A DNA stretch of 15,843 nucleotides, taken from positions 1 through 15,843 of the forward strand of contig JAQIWT010000721.1 of NCBI GenBank assembly GCA_034696485.1. The letters are read 5' to 3'. Position 1 is the stretch's first letter. Every line of letters begins with the position of its first letter. The notes below the pieces were generated by a model, which searched no databases, was not told the origin of the DNA, and saw nothing but the letters and a program-made list of their open reading frames with translations. The stretch is from Isohypsibius dastychi (taxonomy: Eukaryota > Tardigrada > Eutardigrada > Parachela > Isohypsibiidae). Below, one piece after another: positions 1 through 8,066 of the stretch. The position numbers and the translations under genes are program-made.

Positions 1-2918
1 ATCTCACAGGGGCATATTGCCTATTACCGGATTTGGAAAAGCATTGACTTTTCTTCTTAATAACCATAATTAATAATTCACCGTCATTTATTTTTTCCAA
101 ACCGCGCAGTTCCAAAGATAATGACTTATCAAACTCAAGATGCAATCGTTCACTTAATCACGGAAAATGTCATGTAAGACAGGTAGAAACCTCACAGGGC
201 CGGGTTGATTCTGGTCTAACGAAAATAGCTGGAATCCTAATTCGTCAGCCGAGCAATGGGTCGGTTTTCTGGATGGATCACTTGTTCTTCCAAAATATCT
301 GATAATCGGATCCAAACTGAGAACAGTCTGAGTGTTGCACTTGGAGCGCCACACGTGAGGAACGCTGACCTTTGGTAATTGCATTCCAATGACGATGGGT
401 TCACTGATATCTCCGCTAATGGCGACAACTTGCAATAGGCCATGGACTTCTATGATGCGTTCGTAGTCTCTCGTTAGCCAATAGGAGTCCGATATTGACT
501 GTATACGGCGCTTGGAATGATCAACTGCTTGAATCGTCTCACCGGAACAAACCCGTCCTTTGCGATAAATTCTGTGGGTCTCTATATCGTCATACTCCGC
601 TAAAAGGGACACAGTATATTCCCGAATCCTTGGGTTATCAAATGCAGCATACAGATCTCGGTAATATCCTTGGACTTTTATCCTCGGTGTTGATCCCGCA
701 TTGTCATTCTCTTGATTTGATTTCATGAAAAAAACTGCGGCATCTCGTAACATCAGTTTGTTACAAAGTTCTGCATCAACGCGCCATTTTCCTTTAATCA
801 TTCGCTTTGTCTGACGGAAGAAGTCCTCGTGCCCAAAGTTGGCGAAATTAAGCAAAGGCCCAAATCGCTTGTAACAGAGTGGCAGATGGAGGAGCTGGTG
901 CCAATTCCAGCCGATCAGCTTGTCTCCGAAATATTGTGTACTGAGAAGAAGAAATTCCTGGATCATGACATCGGCCTGTGCTGCCCGTGTCAATAAGACT
1001 TCCGCAGGTGTGTGACCTCCGGCTGGGTTGTAACGATCGCACATAAGCAAGCAAATTGCACTCGAAATGGTTGACAACAAATGCAACACCGGTGCGGGAA
1101 AACATTTCTGAATCTCAGGAGGCCCCGTCGTTAGAAACTGTATGTGGACGGTCAGAAAATAAAGAGTTTCAGACGCTTTCCAGTCCAGATTTTTTTCCAA
1201 CTGATCTGCCGGTCGCCTGTAAATTATACAATTTTCTACGGTTGCGGAATAATGTCTAAATTAAATTTTTACCGGCTAACGTTCTTCGGGAAACGAATTT
1301 TGCTACAAAAGCCATCGATGGTGACGATGTCACGGGCCGACAAGAAATAGAATCGGCCAGGTCTTTCATTATGCGGGTGGTCTTGATAAGGCATGTTTGC
1401 AACCGGGTCTTTCATGAGGATTTTCAGGAAATTTTTAACAAATCCAAGCACAACGTGCATAACGTCATGAGGAAATCCAACTCCCATGTCAAAATGTCCG
1501 TTACCTTGAAATTTCAGATAGTCGTGTATGTTATGTAAAGTGCAAAATCTAACAAATACCCAGTTCGAGCAATATAGACCGGCGTCGTACACCCTGGACG
1601 CCGTCTTGGCGAGCCGCAGTCCTCTGTGCACAATGCGGACCTTGAAGTAAAATCCTTCTCGTCTCATTTGCTTCCACAAACTGCGCATGGGTCCTCAATT
1701 CAGCTGGATTCATATGATACGGATACGCTGTAGTCCAAGCATACTGTCCCTCGACACCACAAACGAGACATGTCCCGCACCCATGAAGACGCTTGTTACA
1801 TCGCGAAACACCCGCAATTTCAGCCCTCTGCGGTGAATCGGCGTTTATTACGCGCAGGAAAATCCGTCGTATTTTTCCAGCTAGCCAGATTCCATCTACG
1901 TTCATCGCCTTGAAAAGATGAAGATATATACGCGAAAACTTAACGCGAAACCAGTAAAGCTACATGCCTTCAATTCATCGATAATCGGGTTCAAGAGAAT
2001 ATCCGCCGTTATTTCTTTCTTTGCGACGCAAACCGCAAGAGTAAATCCAGTGCTATGCCTCTTCTTCATTTTGAAATTATTAATTACGGCGCGGACAATA
2101 ATCAACTTGTTCAGCCTTGACTTCCGGTGGATCGGCGCGGCGTCAACGAACAGAGAAAGTGAAATATCTTCGGGGTGAATGCTGCCACATAGGTATTCAC
2201 ATCCATCCCACATCTCCAGACGTCCAAATTCCGGTCTCCGAGATAAATCCCGCTTTGAACCGGGTAACCGCATTAGATGTTGAAGCTGCTTCTGAACACT
2301 GGACACATAAAAACTATCCTCTAGTCCTTCCTGCTCACCGATTACTTCATTCTCACACTCCCCACAGTAGCCACCCGCAGTCCCATGATCTTGCTGAGAT
2401 CCAAGGTAGACTTCATGCTCCGGACAATAGAAGTGTTTGGAAAACTTGTCCGTCTCTGTGTCGATGAAACGCTGTAGCATACCGTATGTCGGTGGCATTT
2501 TGTGCTTCATAGGTAAGTATCGGTTAAGCCAGCGTAGAGTGTCCATAACGCTCTGTTTTGACCATGCGTTGCTCTGAATTATTGACAGAAAATCGGTGAC
2601 TGCTTCTACTGTCGTGCTATCGGAGCCTGGAAACAACTTCTGCTCTGCAGTTTCGGATGCATCGGACTGGCTTGACGTGTCACTATCGACCAAGAAATCC
2701 GCTGAGTCTCGAGATGCCTCCGACGCCTCCGACGCCTCCGACGCTTCTTTATCTTCGTGATCGCTTGCCCCATCCATTTCCGCAACCTGTTCTCCTCCAT
2801 CTGCATACTGTCCTCCGGGTCCCTCGACTTGTTCCTCCTCCGCTTCGATTGCATATCGCATCCGTTGCCTTTCCCCGGCAACTGTTAAAAGGGAATCGCT
2901 CTTGCGTTTCCGTGGCAT
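1..2918 (-). CDS. EnSpm/CACTA-like transposase, five exons, 3' end outside window
   Basis: This gene probably encodes the DDE/D transposase of an EnSpm/CACTA-type DNA transposon, which cuts and rejoins element ends in the nucleus. Inferred exons on the minus strand are 2918-1968, 1908-1560, 1504-1273, 1216-196 and 133 to beyond base 1. They join in frame into at least 895 residues. Seen in the protein: an acidic N-terminal region with an E-A-S repeat (residues 58-69); a zinc-knuckle-like C165/H168 plus C185/C188; the first candidate catalytic Asp in LSLFVD (D259); the second in INADSPQR (D341); a cysteine cluster C361/C364/C367; the family-like FPHDVMHVV (444-452); NWHQLLHLP (615-623); and GHEDFF, with E641 as candidate third acidic residue. 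The start at 2918 has a purine at -3 and is followed by a basic PRKRK. No internal stop or frameshift remains once four introns of 55-62 nt are removed. The family call rests on remembered motif order, not on a search; exact catalytic assignments are inference. Confidence 0.82.
134..195 (-). other. Transposase intron 4 (62 nt)
   Basis: The donor is CCT|GTGAGG and the acceptor is ATCTTGAG|TTTGAT, phase 0. Splicing bypasses an apparent TAA at 154-156 and opens a clean 44-codon exon running off the left edge. That exon begins FDKSLSLELRGLEKIN, which looks like real protein. The acceptor is an unusual GAG. Confidence 0.6.
1217..1272 (-). other. Transposase intron 3 (56 nt)
   Basis: The donor is GCCG|GTAAAA and the acceptor is TTTACAG|GCGACC, phase 2. 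Splicing joins RFPKNVSR to RPADQLEKNLDWKASE, a continuity expected for this transposase family. Confidence 0.8.
1505..1559 (-). other. Transposase intron 2 (55 nt)
   Basis: The donor is CTGG|GTATTT and the acceptor is ATTTCAAG|GTAAC, phase 1. Splicing joins SILLELG to NGHFDMGVGFPHDVMH in one frame. Without it, the upstream frame hits a stop seven bases into the intron. Confidence 0.65.
1909..1967 (-). other. Transposase intron 1, probable GC-AG intron
   Basis: Reading frame must change between DELK and the downstream AMNVDGIW block. Removing 59 nt from an AAG|GCATGT donor to a TTTTCAAG|GCG acceptor joins them at phase 0. No canonical GT donor of sensible length gives the same frame with this acceptor. 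An alternative T|GTAGCT donor with the later AACGTAG acceptor would also keep frame and give DELKAYGIW. Confidence 0.55.
2713..2748 (-). repeat. Four 9-bp tandem repeats encoding Glu-Ala-Ser
   Basis: Four adjacent copies of a 9-bp unit (GACGCCTCC on the plus strand, outer copies slightly diverged) lie in transposase exon 1 and encode EAS four times, residues 58-69. Copy-number change would be in frame. In the shifted frame the same tract makes a poly-arginine shadow. Confidence 0.9.
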
Positions 2919-3193
2919 CTTAGTAGAATCAACAAAAATACATACATCTGTAAAAATAAAACCACAACAAGTAGAAGTATCTTTGCCTACCATCCATCCG
3001 GCCTCACATAGTACGGGTACCTTACTCGTCTACACCGCGGTTACTGTGTTTACCTTGTTTATCTCATCGTTACTGTGCCACTGCCATCAACACACCCAGA
3101 CTGAATTATTCCGTTTTCTCCTGTTCAAGGCCGTGACTTCTGCCATCGTGATTTTTTTGAATCTCGAAATTTACCAGATTCATTCAATGTGCC
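2919..3193. promoter_or_regulatory. Divergent intergenic region between the two element genes
   Basis: This 275-bp segment separates the start codons of the minus-strand transposase and the plus-strand BEN-like gene, so it should hold both 5' UTRs and either two promoters or one bidirectional promoter. I see no clear TATA box at a usable distance in either direction. The placement is inferred from gene orientation. Confidence 0.5.
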
Positions 3194-6100
3194 ATGGCAT
3201 CCTCCCGCCCTATAAGGACAACTCGTAATTCATCTTCTTCGTTTACTGAGGATGAATCTGAGGATGATGTCATCAAAAGGATTACATTGTATCACAAGAA
3301 GAAAAAAGGTAATTGTTCTCGTTGTTGGGGTTGTTTCTTGATTTTCGAATCGTTATTTCCGGGTATTTGGTTCCAGATTACATTGTAATTCAGGCACAGA
3401 ACGGAACGGACAAAGCATGCGCCGTTTTAGACTTTGTAGGGCCGCCAAAGGAGCATCGGTTTCAAATGTCAATGCTGGGAGACATTGAAAATGGCAAAGA
3501 CAGATTCAAGGTCGGGGACGGTTGCAGACGAGGCTGGTTCACATCCAACAAACCCAATAGGTTCGTCCATCGTTTTTGGTTACTGGCAGTAAATAAGAAC
3601 GGCTTTTTTCTTGAGTCCATTCAAGTTGTTCGAATGCAAAGTTGTCGCCATCGTAAAAAGCCTTCAGGATGCCGATGTCGTCTGCCGTAAACTAGCAGAG
3701 GACGAACATTCAAGCAAGGTTTGTTTCTGGCGATATTAGATCAAACTTGTTCTGCTATTTTTCTTCGAAGGACTTTGAAAAACAGCGGCCTGTCAGACAA
3801 CCAGTCTACAGACGAGACTCATATGTCGCAGATTCCGTTGAAGTGGAGACAGATATGCCACCCCCGGTTAACTTGAAACGTTAATAATTTACGCTATTTT
3901 TAATAATTCCTTAGTGTAGTGGTTATGTTGCAGGAACCCAAAGTCAACCGCCTAATCTCACAATATCAAACAGGAAAATGCCAATCCAGTCCAAAGGAAA
4001 ACCAGGTACAGTACCATCTGTTTATCCCAATTGTTGTACTGATTTACGGCAAACCAGTTCTATCCAGAGATTTGCTCTCAGTCATTTTCTATGCTCGTCA
4101 ACAAATCATAACTAAGTTAACTTTCGTTTATATTCTCCATGCAGCCGCATTCAGCCAGCCAGCCAATTCAGCTATGCCATCCGGAAGTGGCCAACAACAT
4201 TCATCGATTCGGAATGAAAAACCCACAGGTGACGTAGACTCACACATATCGAGCATATTCCCACATCCTCACTTGATTTTTTTGTTAGGTGTGATCGGCC
4301 CTGCCGTCAGCGGAGCAGCTTTCAAGAAAACAACCACAGCAAAATTGTGCCCAGTTAAAGCCCCTGCGAGCCAGCGCGAAAAGACCTCGGGTACAGCCTT
4401 CAGATTTCCGGTTCAAATAACCACTTTGATTGCTTACTTCTGTGCACTAGGCTGCACCGACCCAAATCTGACACAGCGACCGCCGAATCCGATACAGCGA
4501 CCGCCACCACCGACAACACATCGAGGTATGGAATGGTCGAATCATATAACAGTAACTAAAAAGAATTTTGATAGGCTCGGAAAAAGTTCCTGCTGATATC
4601 GGTAACGGAGGCCATAAAGCGCGAAAACTTAAGACGACTTCACAAATAATTCATGGTAATGTAATGACGCAAATAGATAAGATCGCAGATAAGTCGCAAA
4701 TTGGACCGTGTACATCGTTTTAGATTACCGATTGATTAATTTTTCGGCTCCAGCTTCTGATCGCCATGCATACTCGAAACTCCCGACGCGACCAAATATC
4801 GGAAAAAGACCGGAAGCTTCTGTCCGCAGAGAAAATCATTCCAGTAAGTCACATATGGATTAATTTTGTCTGATCTCATCTGCTTGTTCCAAGGAGAACA
4901 ACGGAAATCGATCCGCCAACCCAGGGTTTTTTCGGACATCGAACCACTCAACAGCGAAAAGAGTGGATCAGAACCGGAGGTCGCAGATGACGACGATGGA
5001 GGTAACAACAAAATTAAATTATTGCTTCAAGCAAATATTATACATGTTACAGGATCACGATGGATCACTTCGTCCGACCAATCGAAAAGTCGGACAGATG
5101 AGCGACCAAACGACAATGACACAGAAGAACAACCGGAAGCTGCTGAAAGCGATGAAGGTGATGAAGGTAATGAATAATGAAATAGTTCGTATTGGTATCA
5201 CTTACCCTTTCTCCACTCGAAGATCCTTTTGGGAATCCACGAGGTAACGGTTCATGATCATATATGATTAATGTTTTTCAGCATACACGTTTTTCAGATT
5301 TCGCTCCTGAAGGGCACGGGCAAATGGACTCACGCGGTACGGATGGAACATTTCACAACAATGTATGTGTCGATATCACATTCGGTTGTTTAATTACAGA
5401 ATATGATCCGGCTGATCCGGCTTTATATTCACCAGAACGACCACTCATTGATGACGAGACAGAAGGTAAACGTTAAATAGATACCTTTTTGGATTTGGGC
5501 TCGATTTAACCACGGTCAGAACTAAATCCTCGTAATTAATAGGATATAATCCGGACGATGAGGGCCTGCCGGAACCTACATCAGTCAACATGGATTCCGA
5601 GAACGGGCGCGCGGTTTCAGAAACCCATTCTTCAGATTGGGATGGCCAAGCTGCAGGTGATCTGCATGATATGGATGATCACGACGTGCTGATATAATTA
5701 TAACATGCTCGTTCAACCGTTGCCTTGTTCCAGCTCACGCAAGATTATCCCAGGACAGAGAAGAATTGCATGACGCAGATCAAGACCATGATGGATCGGT
5801 ACATTCGGAAATAACTCGCCCTGGGTTAGCTCGGTCGAGTTCTCATGCAGTCAAAATGCGCCGGCGTCCAGATGGGCGCGTTTCTTCAAGAAGTGAGAAT
5901 ATCAAGATTCATGGTCGTCGATGTCCGGTGTCGCACAATATAATTTGTGTTTCTGTAGTGACATTGTATAGGGAAGACCATTACTGGGATAAAGCGAGTT
6001 CTGATAACATCAAAAAAGTACAGCTCGTGCCTGGACTCGCAGTTCATATTTATGAAACCAAGCTGGATGCCCTCATTTTCGAACACGGACCAGAACGGAA

Positions 6101-6994
6101 AGGAAAAAACTATTTCCCTTTCATCAACGCCTTGTACCTTCACATGATTGGCAATAAAAGAAAGCTCTTCGAACTCAAGTCCAGGTTTGCCCAGTGTGGA
6201 TCTCAGTCTTTGTTAGACAACCAGGATGCGATACCGGCTATTTGCAGTAAGTCATGACAGTGGGCCAGCTTTGGTCTTTTTCGTTTGGTTTGGTTGTAAA
6301 ATTTGTTGACAAATTTTGGTTTCGTCAAGTTGCCGTTTCGATAAATTGATTTCTCTTTATAGTGTACACTGTAAAGTTGTTTGGACTCCCGCACCCTTTG
6401 TCATACTCAGTCACGATTCGGCGACTTTCGGTGTTATCAAACAAATTGTGGAATGGATATCGTACTCATCGTCATATAGTCGCCGATCATCAACGAGCGC
6501 AGAACCTTGGAAACGACAACACTGAGCAATCTTTAGCAGCTACACCCGTAACGCAGAATAAGCGACACCTGGACAGTTCTTCCCACCGGCAAACCACCGC
6601 GTCAAAATATCGACGCGTAATTCTTGAAGCTTCATAACGTTTGATTCTCATCCATCTGATTAAATCATTTTTACAGCTGGAGACAGTCGAAGGATCTTCA
6701 TCTCGTCGTCCGGCATCAATCCAACCTCTGGTGGAACGACGTCGCCGAGTTAGCAGTCAGATTACTGCCAAGCCTGTCCAAACTGAAAGGCACCCAGCAT
6801 CCGAAGCACGTCCCGCCAGAAATGTCGATAATCCTCCACTCCGAAGTCACACGGGACGCAGCCGCGACGACATCGAAGCTCAGAATTCATCTACTGACAA
6901 TGGAAAAAGCTCTTCTAGCAAAATTCATCGTGGCCATGTTTTGCCAACCAATAACGGGAGAGAACAGTCTGCACATCGTCCACGTAAAGTCTGA
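3194..6994 (+). CDS. 19-exon acidic protein with a BEN-like C-terminal module, probable second transposon gene
   Basis: Inferred exons: 3194-3308, 3377-3560, 3616-3718, 3771-3879, 3934-4005, 4145-4228, 4289-4390, 4451-4525, 4575-4655, 4754-4843, 4894-5001, 5053-5166, 5298-5336, 5400-5465, 5543-5656, 5734-5892, 5959-6246, 6363-6616 and 6677-6994. They total 2475 nt, exactly 825 codons with the TGA. Residues 39-134 form a compact region with KACAVLDFVGPP and FKLFECKVVAIVKSLQDA, family unknown. Residues about 140-535 are low-complexity, rich in S, P, Q, D and E, with a basic KMRRRPDGR near the end. Residues about 558-634 begin KVQLVPGLAV and end in helices with KRKLFELKS and LLDNQDAIPAI, which resembles a BEN DNA/protein-binding domain. 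The tail is basic and Ser/Arg-rich. The function is unknown; DNA binding or transposase partnership is inferred from the divergent neighbour. Individual splice sites are hand-inferred; the intact summed frame is the main support. The 3' end may instead extend to 7928. Confidence 0.7.
4473..4505 (+). repeat. Two copies of a 12-bp Gln-Arg-Pro-Pro coding repeat
   Basis: The 12-mer acagcgaccgcc occurs at 4473-4484 and 4494-4505, spaced 21 bp apart. It gives T/I-Q-R-P-P twice within exon 8. Confidence 0.85.
5405..5422 (+). repeat. Direct 9-bp duplication encoding Asp-Pro-Ala twice
   Basis: Two exact adjacent copies of gatccggct in exon 14 encode DPADPA. This is probably slippage in a disordered segment. 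Confidence 0.9.
5959..6246 (+). CDS. Exon carrying the BEN-like module
   Basis: This is the longest uninterrupted conserved-looking exon of the plus-strand gene after the 3'-terminal one. It is phase 1 on both sides and 288 nt long. Its acceptor is TTTCTGTAG and its donor is a strong GTAAGT. The order resembles BEN domains: a beta-like VQLVPG...V, a variable loop, then helices with a hydrophobic pattern, a small Gly-containing turn and a final L-D-x(3)-AI-x-AI helix. BEN is a low-similarity fold, so profile searching is needed. Confidence 0.45.
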
Positions 6995-7296
6995 ATCCCC
7001 CGAGTTATATCAGATTGGATCTCCCATCATCACCCGGTTTGATTTATGTGCGAGCTATTTGGCAAGTTTCTAAACAGATCTATCTCAGTTATTTTTTCCT
7101 CCGTCTTCAGTTGATTTTTTTCGAGACCAAAATATTTTTCTGTTTTAACCACCAATCGCAAATTCTTTTTTTCGAACGCATACTGTTTTTTCGGACAAAT
7201 CGCCTGGTTATTATGAGGTTATTAAAGTTGACTGTAAAGCCACTTCCGGTCGTCTCGAGCTTTCGGATAATGTGCGACTTCCCTAGGACTACCCAG
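6995..7296 (+). other. Gap after the BEN-like gene's TGA, T-rich
   Basis: About 300 bases follow the TGA at 6992-6994. A strong-looking donor, CAC|GTAAAGTC, sits 11 bases before that stop and could send the transcript onward (exon ending at 6983, phase 1). The segment 7100-7200 is T-rich. A short open stretch at about 7190-7282, ending LELSDNVRLP before a TAG, reads like protein but has no clear acceptor. Confidence 0.35.
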
Positions 7297-7479
7297 CTGT
7301 GGATCGAGTGGATCCATCCCAGATCACGCCCTTGAAATACCAGTCTTCCGTCGCCACGTATATCCCAGATCAGTCCCAAGAGCAGAACATGGTTACGTCC
7401 AATTGCACCTGGATTTCACATCACAAGTCACATCCCGGGATAGACACTTCCCGGAGTCTACTCCGCGGTTATTCCCCTG
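7297..7479 (+). CDS. Possible extra or alternative 3' exon of the BEN-like gene
   Basis: This stretch has a TACCCAG acceptor and a strong CCTG|GTAAGT donor. At phase 1 it is 183 nt, divisible by three like the upstream exons, and stays open, giving polar sequence such as VDPSQITPLKYQSS. It would follow the alternative donor at 6983. The other forward frame is also open through this interval, so the correct reading is uncertain. Confidence 0.35.
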
Positions 7480-7628
7480 GTAAGTCGGCATGTATCTAGG
7501 GATATTCCGCCGTTTGGATGGGCAGCCCCATCGCTTCCGGGATTTCTACCTTTTAATTTCGATAATTTGCCGCTGGAAGATGGTAAATAATGCTAACTTT
7601 CAAATCCGACCAAATGTCGCATGATATC

Positions 7629-7928
7629 GATACAGTCAAAAAAACACGAGAAAGAACCAATTCCCGATCAAGTAATGGATGAACCTATTCGGTTGCAAAT
7701 GCTATACGGTTCGGTGACTGATTTTTTCAGTTGCTATTTGTCAATGATTTTCTTTTCATTTCCAGTGAAATTTCCATTTACCAAAACAAAATGTTTAACA
7801 TGTTGTTATCAGAAAATGGAGAAATCGGAGAAGCTGTCAAGAGCCGAAAACTTTGCGCTTTCAGGGGTTCTGGTAGAAACGACCCAGTTCTAAACGCCGT
7901 GTTTTACTATCGGAAATATCTAGTGTAA
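7629..7928 (+). CDS. Possible terminal exons with stop at 7928
   Basis: An acceptor-like GATACAG precedes an open stretch. A second acceptor-like TTTCCAG at 7760-7766 leads into a frame reading EISIYQNKMFNMLL, then GEIGEAVKSRKLCAF, and ending at a TAA at 7926-7928. The peptide has natural composition but I do not recognise it. Frames between this and the preceding candidate exon join only with ad hoc site choices, so this may be a 3' extension, a separate small gene or a decayed fragment. Confidence 0.3.
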
Positions 7929-8060
7929 GCGAGACAGATAACGAGCGAAATGACGCAAATTGAAGAGTAAATTTCGTTTTGACCTTTGTAGTTTCGCACG
8001 TTTTTATTCGAACTAAAATGAGCGCGATTTCCGCTGACCTTTGCAAACTGACGCTGTGTC

Positions 8061-8066
8061 AATAAA
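8061..8066 (+). terminator. Candidate polyadenylation signal AATAAA
   Basis: This is a canonical AATAAA 133 bases past the stop at 7928, in the plus orientation. It would fit the 3' end of a transcript extending to 7928. The motif is common by chance in AT-rich DNA. Confidence 0.3.

Larger units (their letters stand above)
3934..5892 (+). other. Array of twelve symmetric phase 1-1 exons
   Basis: Exons 5 to 16 have lengths 72, 84, 102, 75, 81, 90, 108, 114, 39, 66, 114 and 159 nt. All are divisible by three and all begin and end in phase 1. Any exon can be skipped or combined without shifting frame. They encode hydrophilic linker-like sequence. The intervening introns are 49-139 nt. Confidence 0.65.

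Noticed and set aside
1269-1688. Possible frameshift in the transposase between 1560 and 1690
   Set aside because: The alternative frame looked open across this interval, but a 55-nt intron at 1505-1559 keeps the original frame intact, so no frameshift is needed.
2606-2881. Arginine-rich minus-strand ORF with a poly-Arg run
   Set aside because: It is the shifted frame of the 9-bp Glu-Ala-Ser repeat inside transposase exon 1.
2657-2923. Proline-rich plus-strand ORF
   Set aside because: It is the antisense shadow of the acidic transposase N terminus.
2919-2993. Upstream in-frame ATG for the transposase at 2993
   Set aside because: It would add 25 Cys- and Phe-rich residues before the natural basic PRKRK start. 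The ATG at 2918 has a better context.
3919-4596. A continuous 225-codon plus-strand ORF
   Set aside because: It reads through four likely introns and begins in the wrong frame for the upstream exons. The spliced model uses the same frame only in exons 6 to 8 and gives a consistent phase-1 chain.
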